64,000 bases of DNA. Source: Mortierella sp. BCC40632 (taxonomy: Eukaryota; Mortierellomycota; Mortierellomycetes; Mortierellales; Mortierellaceae). The position numbers and the translations under genes are program-made. The notes beneath the pieces are model-generated. The model was not told where the DNA came from and did no database searches. It saw nothing but the letters and a program-made list of their open reading frames with translations. The first letter of the stretch is position 1, and every line of letters starts with the position of its first letter. Positions 24,346-35,982 of the stretch are shown one piece after another. The stretch covers positions 748,501-812,500 of the forward strand of contig WAEK01000016.1 of the NCBI GenBank assembly GCA_011634665.1. The letters are read 5' to 3'.

Positions 24346-24922
24346 GAGCGGCGCTTTTGACGCGTTGGATGAGATGGCTATCGAGAATATTTGTGATACA
24401 GAGTCGCACAAGAGGCTGTTTGTTGCTGTTTCTCTGGTCAAGTGTCAATTGGCAAACACGTCCCTGAGCCTCAATGGTGGGACGTGGCTTAATATTATCA
24501 CAGACAGAATCCCCCCCGGATTAACAGCGTTCCTGGATTGCCACCAGAGCCTAGAGAGAATCTAGTCTGTCGTTTGCGATGCATGTATCATCATGTAGGC
24601 TTTCTGAAGCTTTTTTTTTCTCGAAGAAGTGTGGCAGTGACATCCTACTTGACTTGACTATCAAAAAAAAAAAAAAAAAAAGATCTCCGGACTCGGGCGA
24701 AGAAAGGAACATGTCACTAGGCAAACCTTGTTGGTTTTGCTCTTTTTTTTTTTTGCTCTCCTTATTTTTTTTTTCTTTATCTGTCAATCCCTTTCTCTTC
24801 ACCTTCCTCTCTCTTTCTCTCCCACTTTCACTCTCACCTCTCACTCTCACCACCACCTTCCCTCTTACTCTCTCTCTCACTCTCAGGTACCAACCTTATC
24901 CATCTTTTCTCATCCCTTCATT
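24133..24922. other. intergenic, no gene seen
   Basis: GA tract at about 24310-24348, A run at 24662-24681 and CT-rich DNA from 24735. A 66-codon open frame at 24365-24565 has ordinary composition but no recognised features. Confidence 0.4.
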
Positions 24923-25753
24923 ATGAACGTCGAGGCTTGCAATATTCCCTGGATCGGTGCCGTGGTTGATACCTATGCAAGCGAATTGATTCGATACAGA
25001 CAAGCAAACGACTTTACCCATTGTTGTGATGCCACAGGGAGATGCACGAGAGAGTTCCCAACTCCACCCGCAAAGTGTGGTCTCGGTTATATGAGATGCA
25101 TTGTCGGCAACTCGAAATTCGTTTGTCAGTTCACCTATCAAGACGGATCCAACAAACAATGCTATCATGAAGGCTCCCTGACCAAGACAAGGGCCTTTGA
25201 ATGCTGTCCATCCAAGCTGACCAACTTTCTGACTAGCCAAAAGTGCATGTCCGGCTACGCCTCTTCAGGAAGGAGCCTAGCCTGTTGTAACGATAGCTTG
25301 GGCTGCGACTGGTATACCATGTGTATGGGTCCCAAGTTTGATGATTACATGTGCCTTGGAGGCAAGACGACCGCGGTCTGTTATGGCCCTCCAGTGGTCC
25401 CCGTCTCTGGATTGCCTGAAGATCCATTGAAGATGAAGTGTGTCCAGGAGGTGAGCCTAGGAGCGGAAGATCCCAGGTACATCAAGTGTCTTAATATCGA
25501 AAAAGTTGGTTTGCCAGGCACATGCTCATCGCAGCCTGGAAACCAGACGCAGACTGGGGTGCAGACTAGTGTCACAGCTCCAACCACAGCTGCAACGACG
25601 ACGAGAACAACGACGACGACCAAAGCAAGTCCTACAGGAGGCTTTACGACCGTGGAGGAAAGGGACAGTGGAGCCGAGCGAGGAAACAAGGCACAAAAGT
25701 GGGCCGCTGTCTGCCTAGTGGTTCCAGTGCTTGTCCAGATGCTCATTCTCTAG
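24923..25753 (+). CDS. cysteine-rich protein with Thr-rich stalk and C-terminal hydrophobic tail
   Basis: Single exon, 276 aa, not recognised. More than twenty cysteines lie in the first 200 residues, including CC pairs at HCCDATGRC, ECCPSK and ACCNDS, suggesting disulfides and an extracytoplasmic location. A Thr/Ala/Arg-rich linker (about residues 212-240) precedes a hydrophobic C-terminus (AAVCLVVPVLVQMLIL), as in GPI-anchored fungal wall proteins. Oddly, the ATG used gives no signal peptide. The frame is open upstream to about 24728 and hydrophobic there, but without an ATG; a separate signal-peptide exon could have been missed. Confidence 0.7.
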   Translation: MNVEACNIPWIGAVVDTYASELIRYRQANDFTHCCDATGRCTREFPTPPAKCGLGYMRCIVGNSKFVCQFTYQDGSNKQCYHEGSLTKTRAFECCPSKLTNFLTSQKCMSGYASSGRSLACCNDSLGCDWYTMCMGPKFDDYMCLGGKTTAVCYGPPVVPVSGLPEDPLKMKCVQEVSLGAEDPRYIKCLNIEKVGLPGTCSSQPGNQTQTGVQTSVTAPTTAATTTRTTTTTKASPTGGFTTVEERDSGAERGNKAQKWAAVCLVVPVLVQMLIL

Positions 25754-26321
25754 ACAGAAAAGCAAGGCGGCTAGGGAAACGGGGCGACCTAATAGGCTAG
25801 ATTCTTCTACATCATCGTCGTCATTATCACCATCCATCATCATTAAAACAGACAGCGCTGTGCTGTGCTCTCTTGTCCCTGAAAACCACTAAGGTGCCAA
25901 TCAGTCCGAGAGAGTAGAGTGAGAAAAGGGGTCCTGTTGTGTGAGTGTGTGTGCCGTGTGTCATGCCAACTTGGTCAAGACAGACCAGCACAGACCACGC
26001 TGGGTTATTTCCTCACAGCCGAGAGAGGCAGTAACCGACCCTCGGGGGCTCGGAGCAACGGACTCGGGAAATGCATATTTGTGTATGTGTAAAATGAGCG
26101 AAAGCATGCCCTGGTCTCGGGCGCGCGTCTCTCACTCACTCACTCACACCCGTTCTTTCTCTATCTCTTCTTTGTCCAAGCCGTTTCTTTTCAGCTTTTT
26201 CCACTCTCCATTCCTCTTTTTTTTTTTGTCATCTCATCTAATCTGCTCATTCGCACCTTTATTTCACTTCGCTTTGGTTTGTCCCTTCAGTAAAATACGC
26301 CTCTCTTCTCTGTAACCAACC
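25754..26321. other. intergenic, no gene seen
   Basis: Promoter region for COX12. Pyrimidine-rich from about 26150 onward; no other feature supported. Confidence 0.4.
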
Positions 26322-27037
26322 ATGTCAGAAATCAAGATCGAGACTGGTGCGTATCAGGAACTCACCCTTATTCCGACCTGGAGACCTTCCTGCCTTCGCC
26401 CTTCATCCTCCTCCCTTCCACCTCTTCCCCCCCCCCCACCCACCCTCCTCTTTCTCATTGCCATACACTTTGCTCAGCTTCTTGGATACTGGGACAGTCT
26501 TACTTTGAGCAAGAGAAGAATCACCTCAGAGACAGGAGTAGCAATTGTCTCCACTTTCTCGTCTTTCTCCTCCGTCTCTCCCCCTTTTTTCAAACCAACT
26601 CACGAAAAGACCGAGAAGAGTACTGAGAATCGATTTCTCATCCATCCTTTCTTTCTTTCTTGATGATATAGCCCCCTTTGATGCTCGCTTCCCCAACTCG
26701 AACCAGAGCAAGCACTGCTGGCAATCCTATGTCGATTACCACAAGTGCATTGATGCCCGTGGTGAGCAATTCAAGCCCTGCAATGAGTTCAAGAAAGTGT
26801 ACAACAGTCTCTGCCCCACCAGCTGGGTAAGTCTCTCTCTTTTCCATTTTCTTTTCTTTTCTTTTCTTTTGACCGAGAGACGTTCAGGTTCAAGAGGACA
26901 AAAGAAAAAAAAAAAAAAGTCATTAACCATTGTCATGTTCACATTTTTTTTGTTTGAATGGGTGGGAAATATAGATCACCAAGTGGGAGGAGGAGCGTGA
27001 TGAGGGCAAGTTGCCTTTCAAGGTGACCATGAAGTAG
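26322..27037 (+). CDS. COX12: cytochrome c oxidase subunit VIb
   Basis: Small intermembrane-space subunit of respiratory complex IV. Exons 26322-26346, 26672-26826 and 26975-27037 give 80 aa (yeast Cox12 is 83). The CHCH fold signature is present: Cys24-x9-Cys34 and Cys45-x10-Cys56, so the protein should be imported through the Mia40 disulfide relay without a cleaved presequence. FDARFPNSNQSKHCWQ and the final WITKWEEER stretch are typical. First exon is only 25 nt, and intron 1 (325 bp) is the longest. Confidence 0.96.
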
Positions 27038-27541
27038 ATTCTTTTCTCCTCTCTTCTCTTTTATCTTCTCCCCCTACTCTCTCTCTCTCCTTCTCTTTTT
27101 TTTTTTCACGCCCTTTTCTCTACTCCAGGAGGATAGATCATCGCCTGTTCCTTTTTGCCATTTTGCATTCGCAATACATACACCTCTTGGTATTCTTCTT
27201 CCTCTCCCCCCCAATCTCCATTTCTCCATTGTCCATTTTGTGCGTTTTCTGACGGAGAGACAGAAAAAGAGGAACAAAAAACAGAAAAACAAAAAAAGAG
27301 AGCGAGTGAGAGATAGATAGAGGAAGAGAGTGGGAAAGAGAGAGGGGAGAGAGGGAAAAGACCATGTCTCGATCAGCTGTCGATGCAGAAACCAGGCTGT
27401 GACTAAGACATTGTTGGGTCGGGATCTCCAAAGACGGAAATGGTATGGGAGACAAGAAAGAGAAAGAAAAAAGAGAGGAGAGAGAGAGAGAGAGAGAGGA
27501 AGAGAAAGAGAAAGGAGAGGAGAGCAGAGGTAGATTAAGCG

Positions 27542-27580
<39 letters not shown>

Positions 27581-30492
27581 AAGGTTGGTTTGGTGTGTAT
27601 ATGTGTGTCTTACCTCGGCCATTTCACTCTACTTCGCCTCAACCACGGAGAATGACGACCGATATGGACCAAGTGAGAAAGAGGAAGGGTGAGGGGAACC
27701 CTATTAAGGGAGTAAGGGAAGAGCGGAGGAGAATAGACCCACACATATGTGTAGCCATGTTGGAAATGAAGAGGCCATGATCCCACATTGATAGTGATGG
27801 TCTCGATTGTTGGTCATGGCTGAGAAAAGGCGGAGCATATACTTTGAGTGAGAGTATGGGACAGAGAGCCGGAACACTAGAAAAAGAGAAAGAGAGAAAT
27901 GAACCGATAGTCCGAATCAAGCTCACTCAAAGATGGAAGGGGAAAAAAAAAAGTAGAGAGAGAGTGAGAGAGTTCCTGAATGGTAGTCGACTTGACTTAG
28001 TGTAATAGAAGCAGCAGTAGTATGAGTACTAGTGCCGTAGTAGACGCGCTTGGACAAAAGGATTGTCTTGTGGACCTGCCAGAGAAGAACCTGACTGACA
28101 GACAAGTTGACAGGAGGGGATCGAAATGATTGACGGTCACACCCGTGATCGGGAATGGTTGGTGGCAAACGGGACGGGAAAGAGAGAGAGTCGGACCAAG
28201 AGGGTAGTGGGGTCTCTCTCTTTTCTCTCTCTCTCTCTCTCCGTCACCCCGCCCGAGTTTAGCATAGAGGACGAAGCCTTGAATTCCCAGCAGGACCAAC
28301 AATGAATTGGGTGTCGGGTATGTTCGCGTATGTAGAGTGAGGTACAAACACAATGACCCGCATTCTATTCCATCATCGTACGATGGTTCTCTCTCTCTCT
28401 TTCTCTCCCCCTGGCTGTCCTCTCTCCACAACCCCATCGAAGGATCGAATATCTATTGAAAATAGAAAAAAAAAAGCTTATTAAGAACAACATACTCTGG
28501 GGACAGAGAACAGAGAAGGAGAAAAGGAGAGAGAGTGTGTGTGTATGTGGCAATGTTACTTTACACAAGGGAAAAAAATGACTTTCTCTTGGTATTCATC
28601 TGGGGGCCTCACTCATTGGGAGTGATCACCTTTTCTCTTTCCCCATCGAATAAGCGGCCTGGGATTGGCTTGGGATCACGCCCCGGTATTCTCAGCAGGG
28701 ATGTGGAGGGAGGAAGAGAGAGGGAAAGAGAAAGAGAAAGAGAGAAAGAGAGAGAAAGGGTTGTGCAGGACATGTGGTCCCGCAGAGAGTGGGGTAGAAA
28801 GGAGAAAAAGAGAGTCAGAGAAAGAGAAAGGAGACCCCATGGTGCGACATGCATCGATGATTATTGTTTTGTGTTGACGCACGAGAGCGGCTGCGAACAA
28901 GATCAGCCTAGGGACGAGAGAGATGAGAGAGAGACGAAGAGAGAGAGAGAGAGACGAGAGAGAGAGAGAGAGAGAGAGAAGAGAAAAAAAAATAGAGAGA
29001 GAGAGAGAGAACCAACAAAGAGTAAATGAACGGCGGATCTGGTTGGGGAGAGAAATGAGAAGGAGTGAATAAACAAAAATGAATAGAGAATCAAATAGTG
29101 ATTTTTGTCGGGGTTGATGGATGTGACCCACATGGGGTTGAGAACAATCAATCACCCCCCCCCCCTCCCCCTTCTCTCCTGTCCCTGTCACCGTCGCGGG
29201 TTCGTTGGGCTACTTCTTGGTCTTTCTCTCTCTCTCTCTCAGATACTCTCTCAGATACCCTCTCTGTCTCCTTCTCAAATCCATTGGGGATATCGACCAA
29301 GAGAAAGCGAATCATCTGTGCGCAGACTCTCTCACCCCACAACAACCTGTCGTCGTGCCTGGCCTGTCTGCTGGATCGGCTGCTGTCCAGGAGAATTAGC
29401 TACGACGAGTCAGGCTGCCATGGTCATTTGTTTCTGCGCCCTCTTTCTTCTTCTAGTCACTGTCACTCATTCCCGATGCTCTGCCCAGTCATTGCCCAGT
29501 CATTGCCCAGCTATGGTCTACTGCACCCATTGCCGTGTAGCCATTGCCCAGTCTTGCCGAGTCTTGCCCAGGTATGCCCAGGCTTTGCCAAGTACACACT
29601 GTTTGCAGATTGAATCAAGAACGAGAGATTGAGAGCCATGGGGCAAAGACAGCCTCCCCCATCTCGGCAACATACGCATCCATTTGGGTGACCGGTCCCC
29701 TCCTTAGTTCTCTCCGATGGAGAATCACGGCTGGGCGACAAGGCCAAGTCCGCCGTGACCCTATTTTTTTTTTTTTTTTTGGCAGTTGGTCACCCCAACA
29801 AGACGTCCTCTCTCTCACTCTCTCACTCATTCACTCTTTCTTTCTTTCAACCCCGACTTGTTCATTTCTCCCGCGCCATTCCTTTTCTTTTCTCATTCTT
29901 AATCTTCATTGTCACCCCTTCTTTCTCTCTTTCTCTCTCTTTGCTCTCTTCTCCTGTCTCTCTTTCCCCCATCCGTCTGCGCATCACTCATTGACCAGAG
30001 TCTAGCGTCTCATCCATACATTCGTTCACTCTCTCTACATTTTTTTAAGCCTTACTCAGCGCCAATTCCGCCCTGTTTAACCTACTTCTCCGTCTCACCT
30101 AGACCAATTTCTTGGCTTTGTGATTTTTTCTTTTTTTTTTCGCGTTTGCCGCTCTCTTCTTCCTCTTCTCTTCTTCTTCTCTCTCTCTCTTCTCACTCAC
30201 TCTCACTCCCTTTGTCTCTGTTCACCTTTTTTTTTTTCTTTATAATATTCGCTCAACACAGCCCCGTCCCCGCCCCTTCTCCTTTCTCATCCTCCTTCGC
30301 CCGCCTGCGCCCCCCACACCTTCTTCGACCCAACATCCACTTCCTTTCTCATAAACACACACACACACACACACACTCACAAGCGTACTCACATTCACTC
30401 ATTCGCTGAAAGAGCGACCCAAAGATCAACTCGCACACCTCCCTCTCTCTCTCTTTCTCTCTCTCTCTCTTTCCTATCTTACACAAAAAAAA
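27038..30492. other. 3.4-kb gene-poor region rich in GA/CT microsatellites
   Basis: No confident gene. GA tracts occur at 27478-27540, 27548-27580, 28715-28760, 28920-29010; CT tracts at 28215-28240, 29225-29245 and much of 29810-30480. A degenerate TTGCCCAGT repeat cluster lies at about 29478-29592. An (AC)n run at about 30354-30375 sits in the leader of the VAP gene. Confidence 0.5.
29478..29592. repeat. degenerate tandem repeat of TTGCCCAGT-like units
   Basis: Roughly eight to ten imperfect copies of TTGCCCAGT or ATTGCCCAG are clustered within 115 bp. The spacing is irregular, 9-12 bp near the start and wider later. No coding sense is apparent. Confidence 0.65.
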
Positions 30493-30659
30493 ATGTCTGC
30501 CAGCCCTACCAACGTTGCTGCCAGCAACAGCAGTCCCTCTCGTAGCCCTAGTCCGCCTGCTTCGTCCAACCAGACTTCGCAGCCACATAGTCTGTCGTTA
30601 CTTCGGATATCGCCACAGAACTTTCAGTTCACTGGTAAGGAGGACCCTGGAGAATATAA

Positions 30660-30691
<32 letters not shown>

Positions 30692-30898
30692 CAAGAGAGC
30701 GAAGTAGTGTGTAGCAATACGTTTGCGCAAGTGAAGGGGGAGGAGGAGGAAGGAGGAAGAGGAAAGCATGAAAAAGAGACGAAAAAAAAAGAAACGGCTC
30801 GATGGCACGGAGAAAAAAAAAAAAAAAAAAACGTCTTTCAATATGGGCCGAGGCGGATGATCTAGGATCGTCTATTCAACACACACACACACACACAA

Positions 30899-30929
<31 letters not shown>

Positions 30930-31163
30930 CGTGATTTGAGAAAGTGTTCGTTGGGATATCATCCTCTCCTCCCTCTCTCCCTCGTGCCTCATTCCTGTTC
31001 TATCTTTATCAACCGACAGCGAGAGAGAGGAAGAGTGAGTGGAGTGACTCTCTCTACAGCTACCTCTGTGAATGATTCATGTGCCCGGATAGGTACCAAC
31101 GGGCCCGGCTCTATTTGTTCCTGCAGGGGCAGGAGGTGGGACCCATGTCTCGTGCATGCATTC

Positions 31164-31196
<33 letters not shown>

Positions 31197-33100
31197 TTCT
31201 GCATGGGACCAGTGGAAGAGCACTTATGAATGTATCTCGCATTCACTCCACTCTTGTGAGATACATGGCTGGAGGAAAGAGTTGTGTGTGTGCGTGTGGG
31301 GAAGGGGGAAGGAAAGGAATAGAGATGAGAGAGAAAGAACGCGTCGAAACATTCCATAGTTCAAACATCTTCCTTCTCTCCACTGTTGACAAAGCAACAA
31401 ACAAGGGAATGACTGATGGATAGATGGATTTGATTGATTGACTTTTTATATATTTATATTTTTCCTCCTGTTCCTGACAACAGCGTCCAAGGTCTCCTCG
31501 GGCCTTGTCTCAAAGCTCAAGCTCAAAAATACCTCTCAAGCCTTTGTTGGCTACAAGTTCAAGACGAATGCTCCATTGAGATACTCGGTCAAGCCTGTGC
31601 TCGGCGTCTTGGCTGCTGGTCAGTCCGTTGAGGTCTTTGGTAAGAAATGAAGGGGAAGAAAAATAATAATAATGTTAAACACATGTGCAACCTTTCCCTT
31701 TCTCCTTCTCTCTCTCTCTCTCCTCCCAAACGTGTTCATCTTTCAGTGGGCTTTGCCAAGTTGGCAATGCAAGCATGACTAAGCCCAATCAATCTTGTGT
31801 GTCGGATTATTTATTCACTCATTTCATCCTCTCTTCTTCTAGTCCGGTGTGAAAGTTGGGTGAATCCTCACGATCGATTCCTGTTGCAGACCGTGGCACT
31901 GACTGAAGCCGAAAGCGAGCACATTGATGCTGTTACTGTAAGGACCCACTCCCCCCACTCCCTTCCTTACCCTTTCATTCTTTATCGAACGTGTTCTATT
32001 TATGCTCACAGCTACCTCTCACTCCTCCGTCATACTCACCTGTCTTCTCCTCGGACTCTTTTGCTAATGTATTTTTTTTTTGGTAGTGGAAAGACTTGGA
32101 TCGGCGCAGGATTGTCGAAAACTTTATCCCTTGTCTCTCTTCTTCGACTTTGGCCCTGCGTGACCCTCAGGACGATGGAGGCGCTCTCTCTTCCTCCTCT
32201 TCCTCCAACGGCAATGGTTCTTCTAGACGATCCACTGATCGTGAACGACACAGTCGACACCCTCATTCGACACCCCCTCCTTCTCTTCCTTCCTCCAACA
32301 AATCAGCTCATCCGCTTCATTCTTCACGTCGAGTCGGTGATCCCCAACAGACAAGACCTGCTTCTGTCGAAAGTGGTCGACGACTTTCGACCAGTTCAAC
32401 AGGGTCGACTACTTCTGTTGGGGGTACCAATTACCCAACCTTGTTCGCTTCTACTTCCCTCAAGTCCTCCAATAATGCCCCAACCCGTGGACGGTCTTCA
32501 CTTTCGAAAGAAACCCGGTTTTCTTCGAGTGAAAAGGGAGGAGTTCGTATGACTGCTGGAACCACAGGGTCAGGTCTTCCATCAGGTTCATGGGGATATG
32601 TATCAACCAAGATCAGTAACTCGAAGCAAACCATCCGGACCGTGACCCGGTTTTTGGCCATTCGACAGTATACCAAGATCCAAGTCTTGACCGTCTCTGT
32701 CATTTGTCTCTTGTTGGGACTTCTCCTCCCTCTTGAAAAGGTGTTTTTGTTGGTAGGAGGAAACAGTGGTGCCACAGACAAGAACGAAATTCTAGGTAAC
32801 GGTGCAACAACTCATTCTACAGATCCATTGATGACCTCGTCCTTGAAACGACTTCCCATCGTCGTCTCAACAGGTCAAAATTCGAGATTGAGGAGGACAG
32901 GCACGGGCATGGTTGTAGCTACTGCAGCCTCGGAGGTATCAAATGAGGGTTCAAATCCAGACTCAGAGTCGAGCCAGGACGTTGTAGTAGAAGCAACGAA
33001 CGCGGATCAAATCCTGGAGGAGCCAAGGGTAGATCCATGGTTTGTTCCTGAAGCATCCGAGAGTATGGAAGGTGTCGTTGAAAGTCCTCAAGACTCTTGA
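30493..33100 (+). CDS. VAP-like protein with N-terminal MSP domain and internal membrane span
   Basis: Exons 30493-30634, 31484-31639, 31843-31937 and 32087-33100 encode 468 aa. Residues about 38-148 are an MSP (VAP) domain: LRISPQNFQF, LKLKNTSQAFVGYKFKTNAP, YSVKPVLGVLAAGQSVEV and DRFLLQTV. VAPs tether the endoplasmic reticulum to other membranes by binding FFAT motifs. A Ser/Arg-rich linker of about 180 residues leads to one hydrophobic span at about 329-354. Unlike classical tail-anchored VAPs, about 114 residues, acidic near the end, follow the span. Intron 1 is long (849 bp) and full of (GA)n, (ACAG)n and T runs. An AATAAA is at 33295-33300. Confidence 0.85.
30634..30926. repeat. GA and ACAG microsatellites in VAP-gene intron 1
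   Basis: A (GA)n run at about 30660-30688, an (AC)n run at about 30880-30898 and an adjacent (ACAG)n run at about 30899-30926 all lie inside the long first intron. Confidence 0.8.
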
Positions 33101-33541
33101 ATGAGAGAAACTCCAACTTTCCCCCCTCTCCCTCTCTCTCTCTCGTTTCATAATTGATTTGCCTGTCTTGTTTACTAGTTAGTTTGCTTAATCTGGGTCC
33201 CTCCTAAAATGACCGATCGTTATTCCTCTTGTAGTTTTTCTTTCTTTCTTTCTCATCACCTTGTATCATTAAACTCCTCCATGTAACCATAAACAATAAA
33301 CAAACCGAGTCCTTTTGTACCTGTCAAGACTGATTAGTTCTTTGGGGCTCTCGAGAGTCACTCAATACCCCAGAGTTTTTTTTTCATCTTCTTTGAACCG
33401 CAAAGCAAGAAATGCAGCTTTTTTTTTTTTTTTTTTTTAAATATATATAATTTTTTTTTTTTCTCATCCCCTTTCTTTCCTCTCCCTTTTTTTTCCTGGG
33501 TTCCAAGCAAATTCCTTCTCTACTTTGACTATGTCTCCTTC

Positions 33542-35112
33542 TTAGTTGTCCTCACCAAGCTTGGGTGCAAGGTAGTAACGGATATAACCAGCCTCCATCT
33601 TGTACTCGACCAGCAATGGCACTTCGCTCGACATGGACAAGCTCACTCTGCTGGCCAAGGGCGTGGCCTTTGTAAAGTTGACCAAGTACTTGAGCGAAAA
33701 GTTCAAGGAAACGTTCTGTTGAAGCTCAATCAAGGTTGCTTCCTCTTCCTTGTCCACATTGCCGTTCTGCTTCAAGGTCACTGCTCCCGATCCGAGTTCT
33801 CCCTTGGCCGCAAACCGGACGCCCTCCTTGGTCACATCGATCTGGACAGAGTCTGAGAGAACCTGGAGATCACGGCAGATACGAGCAAACTCATTCGAAG
33901 ACATCTGGACAACGGCATCATAAGTGGTCTCGGGGATACCCAAATGCTCGCTATCAATATCCATCAACTTCAACTCGTACTCTGAGATACGGTCGTTCTC
34001 TGTATAGGAGAAGAGGATTAACCAAAGCATTTTGTCAGTACACGGTTTCTTTTCTACACCATACAACTGCCCAGCACCATCAATGCTCTTAAGCATGTCA
34101 CAAAAGCAAACAGACAAACAAACAAACAAAAACAAGAAGGTAAAGCTGCTTACCAGTGTTCTCAAAGGTCAAGCTCAACACATCAGCAGTGTCATCAGCC
34201 TTGAGGGTGACAATATCATCATTTCCAGCGCAGCGCAAGATCTTGTTCAACGAAACAAGGTTGACACCCAGAGCGAGCGAACGGTCGCAACGGTAGGGCT
34301 CGAATCCGTCGTGGCGGAGCAACAGAGCCACAAGGGCGACGTGTGCACTGTCCATAGCCTGAAGGGCAATACCGTTGTCCGAGCAGTCAAAGTTGGCGTC
34401 CGTGATCATCTCCTTCATCGCCTCAAGAATCTAGAAGCAGCAGCGTAGTGAAAGAATGATAGGAAAAGCAATCTGATGAGTCAAACGTCCAACAAAAAAT
34501 GATCTGTATTAGGATAGAGAGAGAAGAGAGCGAGCGAGAGAAAAGCCAAAGCGAGCGACAAGGATGAAAAAAAAAAAGATGAACAGGGGTCTCCAAACAA
34601 AGTCCAGTCCTGGTTTCCTGTGAGGAGTGTTGTTTCCCTTTCCCTTTCTCTTTTCCGCGCTCTATTTTGTATGTTTGTCTCGTCGAAGGGCAATGAGAGG
34701 GAAAGTCGGCTGTCTTTAAAAACAGAAAAAAAAAAAAAAAAAAGGCGACCTGCTTTCGTTTGTTTTGTTTGTGGCTCCTCGTCTGTGCTGCAAGGACGGT
34801 CGAATGTATAGACAAGGAGGTTGAGCCGATGGTAGTCACTCCTGGTGATGGTAATAAAAGAGTTCCTGATAAGAGTTCCTGCGGTAGTGGTCTTGATTCT
34901 CCACTTGAGGAGGAGGGGCGGTACCATGGTAAACACTTTCTTTTTTCCGCGATTTTGCCACCATTCCACATCACATCACCCCTGGGGCCAGATTTTGAAG
35001 GGAAAAAAAAAAAAAAAAAAAAAAGGCTAATCGAATCGAGAGCAGAGAAGTAAAGGAGCACTCTATATACCTTCTTGAGGAGGGCACCGGTCTGGAGTCT
35101 GGCTTCAAGCAT
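33542..35112 (-). CDS. PCNA: proliferating cell nuclear antigen (sliding clamp)
   Basis: Homotrimeric ring that holds DNA polymerases and many repair factors on DNA. Exons on minus 35112-35071, 34430-34154 and 33999-33542 give exactly 258 aa, the length of yeast Pol30. The product begins [20 protein letters not shown], includes [21 protein letters not shown] and the interdomain-connector region [14 protein letters not shown], and ends with the [11 protein letters not shown] stretch. The first intron is 640 bp and contains A/T homopolymers. The site ACGCGT, the MBF/MluI cell-cycle box of yeasts, lies 172 bp upstream of the start codon. Confidence 0.98.
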
Positions 35113-35815
35113 CTTGGCTGGTGTAAAGTGAGAGAAATGAGATGAGGGTTGGGGGAGCAGGTAGAGGGAAAAGGACAAGAAGAGAGGAGAGAGAGAGAGA
35201 GAGAGAACACGTCCAACGTCTCAAGATTTTTGTAAACAAGAGACAAATGAAGCCCTAGCCTGTTTTGCCCCTTAACGGTACAAGACGCGTCTCTATTGTT
35301 TTCTTTTTCTTTTCTTCCAGTGTAAGCGACTGCCTCCCAGCGCTTGGATAGTGGGATTTTTTTATCCTTTGACCTACGGAAGGAAGGGATCGTGTGTCTA
35401 TTCTACAGCGTTCCAAGCCTTGGGCTTTCTTTTTTTCATTGATTCTTTCTCCCAAGATCCAATTTTTTTTGTCCGCTAGATTTGGATGGTCAAGAACAGA
35501 TCCCCATTAATAAAAATTAGAGTCCATCCAGGATCCAGCGTGTTCTTGATAACCATTCGATATAAGAAGGTCAAGTCTAATTCTAGGGACCTTTATCCGA
35601 TTTATCTCTCTTGTCGCGCAAAATTATTGAGTGTAAATTCTTTTGGAGAAAGGAGTGAGTAGGGCTCAGAGTGCTTTTCCCAGCTTTTTATCGCTAACCG
35701 AGCTTTTAATCGGCATTAGGGGGTGCAGAATTACTCCTTGCCCTTCCTCCTAGTAGGAATTCGTCTAGAGTGGTCATACCGCCTGGTTTCGCGATCTGTT
35801 TCCTATGGGTATTGT

Positions 35816-35856
<41 letters not shown>

Positions 35857-35982
35857 AAGAGAGAAAGAAAGAAAGAGAGAGAGGTGGCAGTCAGTCTTCC
35901 AGTAGAGAGACATGTTCTATCAATTTAAAAGATGCTTCGCCAGTCTCAGATAAAAATAAACATTATCCTTCTTCTATTAATC
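35113..35982. other. intergenic between PCNA promoter and next minus-strand gene end
   Basis: Contains the ACGCGT site, a (GA)n run at about 35818-35851 and a short inverted repeat with arms TCAAGAACA (about 35490) and TGTTCTTGA (about 35550). No gene seen. Confidence 0.4.
35285..35290. promoter_or_regulatory. ACGCGT (MCB-type) site upstream of PCNA
   Basis: Palindromic ACGCGT about 172 bp before the PCNA start codon. MBF factors use this site to drive G1/S genes such as PCNA in yeasts. Other copies in the window lie in places with no replication gene, so function is inferred from position only. Confidence 0.35.

Noticed and set aside
24728..24922. Hydrophobic N-terminal extension acting as signal peptide of the Cys-rich protein
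   Set aside because: No ATG in this frame; hydrophobicity comes from T-rich homopolymers.
28535..29029. 164-codon Arg/Glu-rich open frame
   Set aside because: Generated by GA microsatellites; no stable composition or motif outside the repeat.
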